Shown here: piece by piece, positions 53,349 through 61,415 of the stretch
Layout: the number at the start of each line of letters is the position of its first letter
Numbering within the stretch: the stretch's first letter is position 1
Origin: Vicingaceae bacterium
GTDB taxonomy: Bacteria > Bacteroidota > Bacteroidia > Flavobacteriales_E > Vicingaceae
Length of the DNA stretch: 64,000 nt
Assembly (NCBI GenBank): GCA_028336925.1
Contig: JAOKVV010000002.1
Span: forward strand, 62,001-126,000
Direction of reading: 5' to 3'
Program-made: the position numbers and the translations under genes
The notes under the pieces: model-generated
What the model saw: only the letters and a program-made list of their open reading frames with translations
Databases searched by the model: none
Told to the model about the DNA's origin: nothing

Positions 53349-54650
53349 ATGAAAATTAAAATTCTTACCCTTTTAATTACCCTTTCTACGGTAATTTTTG
53401 CACAAGACAACTTCCAATCGTATAACATCAATATTGAGGAGCAATTATACAATTTGCCTGATGTAATCTTCAAAAATATCAGTATTCCTTTGGGCTTTGA
53501 AGCTGCCTATGAGTTGAAAATAAAACAACCCATAGATCACAAAAATCCTGAGAAAGGCTATTTCTATCAACGTGCCTACTTAAGTCATAGAAGTTTTACA
53601 AAACCAACGGTGATGGTTACTCAAGGTTATAGTAGCGGACGAAATAGAATCGGTGAAGTAGCAGAATTACTTAGAGCAAATCAAATAGATATAGAGCATC
53701 GATACTTTGGTGAAAGCATGCCTGACTCTATAGATTACCAATACCTCACATTAGAGCAAGCAACAGCCGACTTACATCATATCAATGAAATTTTCAGATT
53801 AATCTATTCAGGAAAATGGATTAGCACGGGGATAAGCAAGGGTGGACAAACTGCCATTTTCTACCGCTATTTTTATCCGAATGATGTGGATGTGAGCATT
53901 CCTTTCGTAGCACCATTAAATGCCAGTATAGAGGACGAACGTATTTATAACTTTTTAGATACTGTTGGTAGTGATGAGTGCAGAGATAAAATCAAAGCTG
54001 TTCAAAAAAGACTTTTGACAGATCGAGAAGCAGTGTTACCACTTTTAAAATGGTACACCTATGGAGCTCAATTGCACTTTAACTACTTATCCTTTGAGGA
54101 AGCTTTTGAGTATGCTGTGTTAGAATATTCCTTTTCTTTTTGGCAATGGGGAAGTGATTGCGATAAAATTCCAGCAACCGATGCTCCAATTGATGAAGTC
54201 TTGTATCATTTTGTAACAATTTCTGGTTTAGACTTTTTTGCTGATGCAAGCATGAAAGCCTACGCATCTCATTATTATCAGGCAGGGAGCCAAATGGGGT
54301 ATTATGGTTATAAAATTGATGAGTTTAAACCTTTACTAAAATCGCTTTCAACAGATAAGAACCCTTCAGCGGTTTTTATGCCGAATAAAATGGTGGTTCC
54401 ATTTAATAATGAAGTTCCAAAAAAAGCTGCAATTTGGGCCAAGAATAGTGGAAACAAGATGATTTACATTAATGGCAACGCAGATACTTGGTCAGCAACT
54501 GCTATTCGACCAAGTAAAAGTGTGGATGCTCTTTATTTTTTCTTAGACGGCAAAGACCATGCGGCAGCGCGTATTAAAAATATGACAACTAAAGAACGAA
54601 CAGAATTAGTCAATGCTTTGGAGCGTTGGTTAGAACTAGAGATTGAGTAA
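53349..54650 (+). CDS. Exported serine aminopeptidase, family S37-like (alpha/beta hydrolase)
   Basis: This 433-residue exported protein has a signal peptide (cleavage near VIFAQ). The nucleophile elbow is GISKGGQTAIFYRYFYPND with Ser163, followed by VAPLN, and a C-terminal His candidate in FLDGKDHAAARI. The elbow and the downstream RYFYPNDVD match Streptomyces PS-10/S37 tripeptidyl aminopeptidases, which release tripeptides. Acidic residues near the C-terminus provide the Asp. It fits the protein-digesting neighbourhood and may act on peptides made by the subtilase. Identity at the family level only. Confidence 0.82.
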   Translation: MKIKILTLLITLSTVIFAQDNFQSYNINIEEQLYNLPDVIFKNISIPLGFEAAYELKIKQPIDHKNPEKGYFYQRAYLSHRSFTKPTVMVTQGYSSGRNRIGEVAELLRANQIDIEHRYFGESMPDSIDYQYLTLEQATADLHHINEIFRLIYSGKWISTGISKGGQTAIFYRYFYPNDVDVSIPFVAPLNASIEDERIYNFLDTVGSDECRDKIKAVQKRLLTDREAVLPLLKWYTYGAQLHFNYLSFEEAFEYAVLEYSFSFWQWGSDCDKIPATDAPIDEVLYHFVTISGLDFFADASMKAYASHYYQAGSQMGYYGYKIDEFKPLLKSLSTDKNPSAVFMPNKMVVPFNNEVPKKAAIWAKNSGNKMIYINGNADTWSATAIRPSKSVDALYFFLDGKDHAAARIKNMTTKERTELVNALERWLELEIE

Positions 54651-54673
54651 GTTGTTTGAATGAAAAAGAATAA

Positions 54674-56692
54674 ATGAAACTTAAAATTAAAGCTCCTTTT
54701 AAGCCTACTGGCGATCAACCAACTGCTATTAAACAATTAGTAGAAGGCCTAGATGGTGGAGATAAGGCGCAAACATTACTCGGGGTTACAGGTTCAGGAA
54801 AAACTTTTACTGTTGCCAATGTAATCGAGCAAACTCAACGCCCAACGTTAATTTTAAGTCATAACAAAACGCTTGCAGCTCAGCTTTACGCTGAATTTAA
54901 GGAGTTTTTCCCTGAGAATGCAGTGGAATACTTTGTTTCTTACTATGATTATTATCAGCCGGAAGCTTACATTCCAACCTCTGACACCTACATAGAAAAG
55001 GATCTATCCATTAATGATGAAATAGAAAAGTTACGATTGAGCACTACCTCGTCCCTGCTTTCGGGCCGAAGAGATGTAATAGTGATTAGCTCTGTTTCTT
55101 GTATTTATGGTATTTCTAATCCTGCCGATTTTAAACAAAATGTAACGACCATTGAAGTCGGCCAAGAAATAAGTCGGAATAAATTATTGCATCAATTTGT
55201 GGGGGCTTTATACTCCAGAACTACCGCTGATTTTCAAAGAGGGAACTTCCGTGTAATTGGTGATGTAGTAGATATTTTTCCTGCTTACGCAGATATCGCT
55301 TATAAAATAACTTTTTGGGGCGACGAGATTGAAGAAATTGTATCCTTTGACCCATTAAATGGAACTACGATTGAAACCTTTGAGTTTTTATCCATTTACC
55401 CTGCAAACATATTCGTAACGACAAAAGATAGAATGACACAATCTATTTTTCAGATTCAGGACGATATGATGAAGCAGATTGAGTACTTCAAATCTGAGGG
55501 AAAGCATTTAGAAGCAAAGCGATTAGAAGATCGGGTTACCTATGATTTAGAAATGATGCGTGAGCTTGGATATTGCTCAGGAATTGAGAATTACTCTCGC
55601 TATTTTGACGCTCGGGAACCAGGAACTCGCCCTTTTTGCTTGATGGATTATTTTCCGGATGATTATTTATTGGTTGTGGATGAAAGCCATGTAACGGTAT
55701 CACAAATTAATGCCATGTATGGTGGCGACAGAAGCCGTAAAGTAAACCTTGTGGATTTTGGATTTAGGTTACCAGCAGCGATGGATAACCGTCCATTAAA
55801 ATTTAATGAATGGGAGTCACTCCGAAATCAAACCATCTACGTAAGCGCCACTCCTGCTGACTATGAATTAAAGGAATCTGAAGGCGTTTTGGTGGAACAG
55901 TTAATTCGTCCAACAGGTTTATTAGATCCAATTATTGAAGTGCGACCAAGTTTAAACCAAGTCGATGATTTGATGGAGGAGATCGTTATTCGAGCAGAAA
56001 AAGATGAACGTTCGTTGATTACAACTTTAACCAAACGAATGGCTGAAGAATTGACAAAATACTTCACCGCTGCAGGTATTCGATGCCGCTACATTCACTC
56101 TGATGTAGAAACACTTGAGCGCGTAGAAATCTTACATGAATTAAGAACAGGTGTTTTTGATGCGCTAATTGGTGTCAACTTATTGAGAGAAGGTTTGGAC
56201 TTACCAGAAGTATCGCTTGTTGCAGTTTTAGATGCAGATAAAGAGGGATTTTTAAGGTCAAATAGATCGCTTACCCAAACTGCAGGACGTGCTGCTAGAA
56301 ATGTAAACGGTCGTGTAATATTTTATGCAGATACGATCACTTCATCCATGCAAACTACTATGGATGAAACGGAAAGAAGAAGAGAAAAACAAATCGCTTA
56401 CAATTTAAAGCATGGATTAACCCCTCAAGCATTAAATAAAGCTCAGCGTGGAACGATTGGAAAATCAAACAGCACAATAGAGAAAGAAGCCAAAACGTAC
56501 GAACTTGAAGAGCGTAAGTCAATTGCTGCTGATCCTGTAGTAAAATATATGGATGAAAAGCAACTTCATAGAGCAATCAGTCGCATAAAAAAAGACATGG
56601 AAAAAGCTGCCAAAGATTTAGATTTCATGGAAGCTGCTCGCTTACGTGATGAAATGTATGAAATGGAGAAGATGTTGAATAAAAAGAAATAA
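54674..56692 (+). CDS. uvrB: UvrABC system protein B
   Basis: UvrB is the damage-verifying helicase of nucleotide excision repair, acting with UvrA and UvrC. The 672-residue protein has the Walker A motif GVTGSGKT (Lys43), the beta-hairpin YYDYYQPEAYIP near residue 95, the DESH box (VVDESHV), helicase motifs V/VI in LIGVNLLREGLDLPEVSLVA and TQTAGRAARN, and the C-terminal UVR domain (residues about 630-670). Length is standard. It converges on dinB with a 12-bp gap. Confidence 0.98.
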   Translation: MKLKIKAPFKPTGDQPTAIKQLVEGLDGGDKAQTLLGVTGSGKTFTVANVIEQTQRPTLILSHNKTLAAQLYAEFKEFFPENAVEYFVSYYDYYQPEAYIPTSDTYIEKDLSINDEIEKLRLSTTSSLLSGRRDVIVISSVSCIYGISNPADFKQNVTTIEVGQEISRNKLLHQFVGALYSRTTADFQRGNFRVIGDVVDIFPAYADIAYKITFWGDEIEEIVSFDPLNGTTIETFEFLSIYPANIFVTTKDRMTQSIFQIQDDMMKQIEYFKSEGKHLEAKRLEDRVTYDLEMMRELGYCSGIENYSRYFDAREPGTRPFCLMDYFPDDYLLVVDESHVTVSQINAMYGGDRSRKVNLVDFGFRLPAAMDNRPLKFNEWESLRNQTIYVSATPADYELKESEGVLVEQLIRPTGLLDPIIEVRPSLNQVDDLMEEIVIRAEKDERSLITTLTKRMAEELTKYFTAAGIRCRYIHSDVETLERVEILHELRTGVFDALIGVNLLREGLDLPEVSLVAVLDADKEGFLRSNRSLTQTAGRAARNVNGRVIFYADTITSSMQTTMDETERRREKQIAYNLKHGLTPQALNKAQRGTIGKSNSTIEKEAKTYELEERKSIAADPVVKYMDEKQLHRAISRIKKDMEKAAKDLDFMEAARLRDEMYEMEKMLNKKK

Positions 56693-56704
56693 ACCTAATT
56701 CAAT

Positions 56705-57802
56705 TTATTCCTCCTCCTCTTCGTATTTAAACCTCAGTTGGATGCCGTAGCGAATTTCTTCTTTTTCCAAATTTGACAGTGAAACACCTAGCAGACGAAT
56801 GGGCTTATTAGGAAGCTCTGGAGTTCGCAATAACTCGACAGCTAAATTCCATATATGTTGAAAGCTACTAATGAAACTGCCAACTGTTTTAGACCGTGTT
56901 TGCACTGTAAAATCATCATATTTTAGCTTTAAGATAACTGTTTTGCCGGCATTTTTTGCCTTCTTTGTTCTATTTGCAACCGTTTCACAAATAGGCTGTA
57001 ATGCTTTTAGTAGCTCATTTTCTGTATCCAAATCATCTGAAAAGGTATTCTCTGCTCCAATGGATTTTCGCACTCTATTAGCTTGCACCTCTCGTTCATC
57101 AATTCCTCTAGCTATTCTAAAGTAATGAAGTCCAGCCTTTCCGAAATTTCCATGAAGCCATTCAGCTGATTTACTTTTCAAATCGGCGCCATCAAAAACA
57201 CCAAACTTCTTCATTTTCTCCGCAGTCACTTTACCGATTCCGTGAAATTGTTCAATTTTCAGTTGTTCGATGAATGCCTCCCCTTCCTCAGGCATAATTA
57301 CTGCCATACCATTTGGTTTATTGATATCAGAAGCTGTTTTAGCCAAAAACTTATTATAACTAACACCGGCAGAAGCTGTCAATTGAGTTTTCTCAAATAT
57401 CTCTGCACGTATATTCATTGCAATTCGCATAGCAGAAACTATCTCTTTTTTATTTTCAGTGACATCCAAATAGGCCTCATCAAGCGAAAGTGGCTCTACT
57501 AGATCCGTGTAAGATTTAAAAATTTCCATAATCTGTAAGGAAACTTCTTTATATCGCTCAAAGCGCGGAGGAACAAAGATTAAATCGGGGCACCTGCGAG
57601 CAGCTGTAACAGATGGCATAGCTGAATGAACACCATATTTTCTAGCTTCATAACTTGCCGCAGCTACAACTCCACGTTCTCTAGAACCTCCCACCGCTAG
57701 TGGCTTTCCTCTCAAGTTAGGGTTATCTAGCTGTTCTACAGATGCATAAAAAGCATCCATATCAATATGAATGATTTTTCGAGTATGGAGATCTTCGCTC
57801 AA
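56705..57802 (-). CDS. dinB: DNA polymerase IV (Y-family translesion polymerase)
   Basis: DinB copies past damaged bases with low fidelity. The 365-residue protein has HIDMDAFYASVEQ with the first catalytic Asp, PLSLDEAYLDVT with the Asp/Glu pair, AAASYEARKYGV, a TASAGVSYNKFLAK helix-hairpin region, and a C-terminal little-finger domain. I chose the TTG at 57802: it overlaps the stop of the upstream gene as TTGA and gives a natural start MSEDLHTRKIIHIDMDAF. The ATG at 57853 would add 17 residues encoded within the neighbouring gene. The SOS box, if any, is not visible because the gene is coupled to the MutS-like one. Confidence 0.93.
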   Translation of the reverse strand: MSEDLHTRKIIHIDMDAFYASVEQLDNPNLRGKPLAVGGSRERGVVAAASYEARKYGVHSAMPSVTAARRCPDLIFVPPRFERYKEVSLQIMEIFKSYTDLVEPLSLDEAYLDVTENKKEIVSAMRIAMNIRAEIFEKTQLTASAGVSYNKFLAKTASDINKPNGMAVIMPEEGEAFIEQLKIEQFHGIGKVTAEKMKKFGVFDGADLKSKSAEWLHGNFGKAGLHYFRIARGIDEREVQANRVRKSIGAENTFSDDLDTENELLKALQPICETVANRTKKAKNAGKTVILKLKYDDFTVQTRSKTVGSFISSFQHIWNLAVELLRTPELPNKPIRLLGVSLSNLEKEEIRYGIQLRFKYEEEEE

Positions 57803-59568
57803 TCGATTAGGTTCATTTTTTTCAGTAGAAAAGTGGCGTTCATGTTCTGACAAACTCCCTGCTTTAAGGTATAATCAAAATGCAAATCATCACCATTCAT
57901 ATCTACCTCAAAGGCATAATTAGCAATATTGTTCGGATAAAATGAATTCAGTTCGCAAAGCGATAAATCATGCGTGGCAATTATTCCTGAAAGTGGATAC
58001 CTTAATAATTTCTTTAAAAACTCAGCTGAGCCGGTTGCTTTATCTCTAGAATTGGTTCCCTTTAAGATTTCATCTAGAATAGCAAATGTAGGTTGGCCTG
58101 ATTCTAATAAATCCACCAATTGCTTTAATCGTTTTAATTCTGCAAAAAAGTAAGATTCATTATCATTGAGTGAATCCTCCGTTTTCATACTTGAAAATAA
58201 TTTTACAGGAGTAAAAGTGAGTGAACCAGGCAATGAAATCCCAAGCGTACCTAATATCATGCTTGACCCAATTGTTCGCAAAAAAGTACTTTTTCCAGCC
58301 ATATTCGCACCGGTAATTATGTCAATTTGATTCCAACCATCTATTACAATACTATTAGGAACTCGAACGGCGGGCTTCAATAAAGGATGTGATAAACGAT
58401 CTGCTTTGTAATAGAAGTCTGCTTGATTTAAGATAATAGGGAACGTATTCTCAGAGTTATTGTAGACGTAATTAGCAGCAGAAATTCGGGCATCAAAGGC
58501 AGAAACAGCCACCAGCCAATCGGATAATTGACCAACATACGAATGATTCCATTCCATAAACTGCTTTAAATGCTTTATGTCCCACAGGAGAAAAGCATTT
58601 AGCACTACACCTAAAATTATATTATTACGGTTGTCAAACCCGTTCAATATTTTTTGTAATTTCTTTAGCGCTACTGAAGCTTTAATAGCTCCTTTGAGCT
58701 GTGACTGATTTTGAACATTTAAAGATTCTGTAAATATTTCGTTTTCAATTAGGTAAATGTAATGGGTGTAAGCAGAGATTTCTTTCAATAACTCCTCAGC
58801 ATTTTGAGCAACTAAAGTTGTTTTCTTTAGAAATACTCCTGTAAAGGTTAAGGTAATAAATGAAGCATAAAGTACATATGAAAATGGAATCATATCGAGC
58901 ATTAGCGCCACTAATAAACCAAGCATTCCTAATGGAAGAATATAGTAAAGCACTTTAAGTAGTCGATTTGGAAACACTTCAACTGATGGAAACTCTATTG
59001 TGGCCTCTTTATCTGTGGTTCTGTAATGTGCTCTAAATTGATGCTGCCACTCTGTTTTAGTGGCTAATTCTTGAATGCTTTTTTGACGCAGGTCAATTTC
59101 CTCTTTTGACAATTCAAGTGTTAATAATTGATTTGCCAATTCTTTAGCTCCGCCTTTAGTTACGGTTCTAGATAGCAACTGGAATAAAGAGCCTGTTCCA
59201 AACACACCTAAGTCGCCAGAAAAAGGATGATGAGTTATCGCATGTGTTAATCCGGTATCGCCTTTGGAGTAATCACCTTTTATAGCCCTAAGTTCTGTAT
59301 CCTGAATGGCAATTAAATTTTGAATCAATAATTTTTGCTCGTTTAAGCGGGTACTTTTTCTAACAAAAAATCCCAGAACTAACATGGGAGCTACAAATCC
59401 AACAGCAGCCATCCATCCATCTTCAAAAAGTACATATAACAGCACAAAAGAAGCTACAAAACTAATTACTCGAATGAATGTTACTGTTTTAAGTTTTGCG
59501 TTTACTGAGGTTAATTCAGTTTCAAATGTGGACTTTCGATCTTGATAGTATGATTGTAGTTGCTCCAT
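57799..59568 (-). CDS. Membrane-anchored MutS-family ATPase
   Basis: The 589-residue protein ends in a MutS-type ATPase: Walker A GANMAGKSTF with Lys426, the SMKTEDSLNDNESYFFAEL ST-motif, Walker B TFAILDEILKGTN and the ATHD signature. It lacks the mismatch-recognition and connector domains of MutS. Four hydrophobic segments (about residues 30-50 and 52-70, then 205-225 and 230-248) indicate membrane insertion, unlike MutS or MutS2. This type is known only as MutS-related protein in Bacteroidota. The ATG at 59568 was preferred over a TTG three codons earlier. It is coupled to dinB. Confidence 0.86.
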   Translation of the reverse strand: MEQLQSYYQDRKSTFETELTSVNAKLKTVTFIRVISFVASFVLLYVLFEDGWMAAVGFVAPMLVLGFFVRKSTRLNEQKLLIQNLIAIQDTELRAIKGDYSKGDTGLTHAITHHPFSGDLGVFGTGSLFQLLSRTVTKGGAKELANQLLTLELSKEEIDLRQKSIQELATKTEWQHQFRAHYRTTDKEATIEFPSVEVFPNRLLKVLYYILPLGMLGLLVALMLDMIPFSYVLYASFITLTFTGVFLKKTTLVAQNAEELLKEISAYTHYIYLIENEIFTESLNVQNQSQLKGAIKASVALKKLQKILNGFDNRNNIILGVVLNAFLLWDIKHLKQFMEWNHSYVGQLSDWLVAVSAFDARISAANYVYNNSENTFPIILNQADFYYKADRLSHPLLKPAVRVPNSIVIDGWNQIDIITGANMAGKSTFLRTIGSSMILGTLGISLPGSLTFTPVKLFSSMKTEDSLNDNESYFFAELKRLKQLVDLLESGQPTFAILDEILKGTNSRDKATGSAEFLKKLLRYPLSGIIATHDLSLCELNSFYPNNIANYAFEVDMNGDDLHFDYTLKQGVCQNMNATFLLKKMNLID

Positions 59569-59693
59569 AGGGTACAAATTTGCACCTTTTTATCGAATAA
59601 AATGGTTCTTCCTGAGAATTAGAATTATTCTTTTTAATATTAACACCTTGTTTATCAAATTGTAATAAATATTTAACAAAATTTTAAAATTGA

Positions 59694-59720
59694 ATGTATC
59701 TACATTAAATGTATATACAT
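59694..59720. promoter_or_regulatory. Tandem palindromic operator candidate upstream of YceI
   Basis: Two 12-bp sites, ATGTATCTACAT at 59694-59705 and ATGTATATACAT at 59709-59720, have centres 15 bp apart. The second is a perfect palindrome and the first deviates in one central base. They directly abut the candidate -7 box, so a bound regulator would block transcription. MarR- and TetR-type factors often control YceI genes, but no regulator gene is adjacent. Confidence 0.55.
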
Positions 59721-59727
59721 ATATTTG
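59720..59727 (+). promoter_or_regulatory. Candidate -7 box for the YceI gene
   Basis: TATATTTG matches TAnnTTTG exactly, 25 nt before the start codon, and shares its first base with the second palindrome. Confidence 0.5.
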
Positions 59728-59752
59728 TATCACCATTTAAAATTAAAACGAC

Positions 59753-60346
59753 ATGAAAAAGATTTTACTATCAACATTCGCTATAGCGATTGCAGCGTTA
59801 ACTTACGCAGGAAATGGAGAAAAAGCAACTTATAAGGTTGATAACAAGATATCTAACCTTGAGTGGACAGGAAAGAAAGTAACAGGTGAGCACTCTGGAA
59901 CCATTATGGTGAAGGAAGGTAACATCATGGTAGAAAACAACATGATCAAAGGCGGTTCTATTCTATTCGATATGAATACAATTAACTGCACGGACTTAGA
60001 AGGTGAGTACAAAGGAAAATTAGAAGGTCACTTACAGTCAGAAGATTTCTTCAATGTTACAGCTCATTCAACTGCAAAATTAGAAATTAAATCAGTTAAG
60101 AAAGGTGAAGGCGAAGACATGTATGATGTAACTGCTGATTTAACGATCAAGGGAATTACTCAGCCAATTACTTTCCCAGCTGTAGTGAAAATGGAAAACG
60201 GAAAATTAGTTGCTATTGGTTCAGTAGATGTAGATAGAACTAAATATTCTATTCAATACGGATCAGGTCAGTTTTTTGAAGGACTTGGTGATAAAATGAT
60301 TTACGATGACTTTACGATTAAGTTTAAGTTAGGCGCAAAAGGATAA
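59753..60346 (+). CDS. YceI family periplasmic protein
   Basis: The 197-residue protein has a signal peptide (cleavage after LTYAG) and the lipocalin-like YceI barrel, which binds isoprenoid or other lipid-like molecules. Signature pieces are YKVDNKISNLEWTGKKV, the HLQSEDFFNVTAHSTA region with its conserved His/Phe, and VDVDRTKYSIQYGSG. The terminator follows directly. It may take part in a quinone or stress-related function; the tandem operator upstream points to regulated expression. Confidence 0.94.
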   Translation: MKKILLSTFAIAIAALTYAGNGEKATYKVDNKISNLEWTGKKVTGEHSGTIMVKEGNIMVENNMIKGGSILFDMNTINCTDLEGEYKGKLEGHLQSEDFFNVTAHSTAKLEIKSVKKGEGEDMYDVTADLTIKGITQPITFPAVVKMENGKLVAIGSVDVDRTKYSIQYGSGQFFEGLGDKMIYDDFTIKFKLGAKG

Positions 60347-60371
60347 GATTGAGGATTGATTAATAAAAGCG

Positions 60372-60405
60372 ACCGTCGTTTCTGAAAAGAAGCGGCGGTT
60401 TTTTT
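60372..60405 (+). terminator. Rho-independent terminator of the YceI gene
   Basis: ACCGTCGTTTC pairs with GAAGCGGCGGT through several G-U wobbles, loop TGAAAA, then a run of T. It lies 25 nt after the stop. Confidence 0.87.
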
Positions 60406-60862
60406 ATGAAGAATGGTCACTAATAATTACCCACACACCATTTAGCCTTTTCCAAATCAAACTATAATGACCTTCCAAGTCGCCCACTTCTCTGCTTAAA
60501 TGCCATTTACCTATTACACTTATATAATCAGGAACTAACTGCTCCACATGCAGATTCGTAAAGGTTAGAATTCCCATAGCTGCTTTATCAGGATAAGATC
60601 TTTTATAATTATCCAAGGTAGTTTGCCAACCATAATTAAGACCTTTACTTCCTATAAATTTAAGGGAGTCTGATTTCCAATATACGTCCATAAAACATGC
60701 TAAATCTCCGTTATTCCAACAAATTTCTTGAGCTACCATTTTCAGCTCGATTTCTCGAATAGAATTAGAATCATCTTGAGCGTTCACAAAGGAGACACTC
60801 AATAAAAATATAGCGATAAATAGGAGTTTAATAAACTGGGAAGTATATTGGGTATCGTTCAT
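60404..60862 (-). CDS. DUF4440/SnoaL-like (NTF2-fold) exported protein
   Basis: The 152-residue product has a signal peptide (residues 11-29) and an NTF2-like fold of about 120 residues seen in QEICWNNGDLACFMDVYWKSDSL, YGWQTTLDNYKRSYPDKAAMG and GHYSLIWKRLNGVWVIISDHSS. The last motif is a hallmark of DUF4440. Function is unknown for the family and the residues of a catalytic site are not evident. Its start overlaps the 3' end of the preceding gene by 35 bp. The terminator region of yceI lies immediately beyond its stop, on the opposite strand. Confidence 0.86.
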   Translation of the reverse strand: MNDTQYTSQFIKLLFIAIFLLSVSFVNAQDDSNSIREIELKMVAQEICWNNGDLACFMDVYWKSDSLKFIGSKGLNYGWQTTLDNYKRSYPDKAAMGILTFTNLHVEQLVPDYISVIGKWHLSREVGDLEGHYSLIWKRLNGVWVIISDHSS

Positions 60863-61415
60863 TGTATTTTCTTAAAAAGATAAATTGTTTTTCTTGCTTT
60901 CTGCCTCTAAACTTTTGGTATTCATTCCATAACTGAGGATCTTTTTGTAGTAATAGCTCTACATTCTTTTGATTGAATTCAAAAACTTTTCCATTATCAA
61001 AATTCAGTAATAATTGCACTAAAGTCCTTGTTTCCCGAGGAATTTGAAAACCATAAGGATCATAAGCAAAAGTTTGCACAATAACATAGGCACTAAATTG
61101 CGAATAGCTCCCAATCATATTTAAACGACTAAAATCTCCTTCAGCAGAAATGTATACTCCGCTTCCAGTTGAGTATCCCCAAACTGCCTCAGGATTTAAG
61201 AGTAAGTATTTTTTTAAGGAATCATTGTAAATAAATAGATCTTCTCCTCTCATTTGAAGACCTTCACTGTAGCTGGGATTATTGGTTTTAAATTCATAAA
61301 AACTTTTGTAAATACCCGGGTTGAATTCAAAGCCAATTGAATACATTTCTTCATCTGCTTGGGCAAAAATTCCTAGGCTACTAAAAAATAATACTATAAT
61401 TCCGAGATACTTCAT
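60828..61415 (-). CDS. Exported hypothetical protein
   Basis: The 195-residue protein has a signal peptide (residues 1-19, cleaved near FAQAD). No family is recognised. It is likely beta-rich, with GFEFNPGIYKSFYEFK near residue 30 and repeated Phe/Tyr strands. A second half with KNVELLLQKDPQLWNEYQKFRGRKQ is helical. The ATGA overlap with the tex stop places it second in the tex transcript. It could be a surface or periplasmic protein of unknown role. Confidence 0.78.
   Translation of the reverse strand: MKYLGIIVLFFSSLGIFAQADEEMYSIGFEFNPGIYKSFYEFKTNNPSYSEGLQMRGEDLFIYNDSLKKYLLLNPEAVWGYSTGSGVYISAEGDFSRLNMIGSYSQFSAYVIVQTFAYDPYGFQIPRETRTLVQLLLNFDNGKVFEFNQKNVELLLQKDPQLWNEYQKFRGRKQEKQFIFLRKYNERYPIYFPVY

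Noticed and set aside
57803-57853. Longer dinB start at 57853
   Set aside because: It would lie inside the preceding MutS-like gene and add 17 residues without resemblance to other DinB N-termini. The TTG at 57802 with a TTGA overlap fits better, although not proven.
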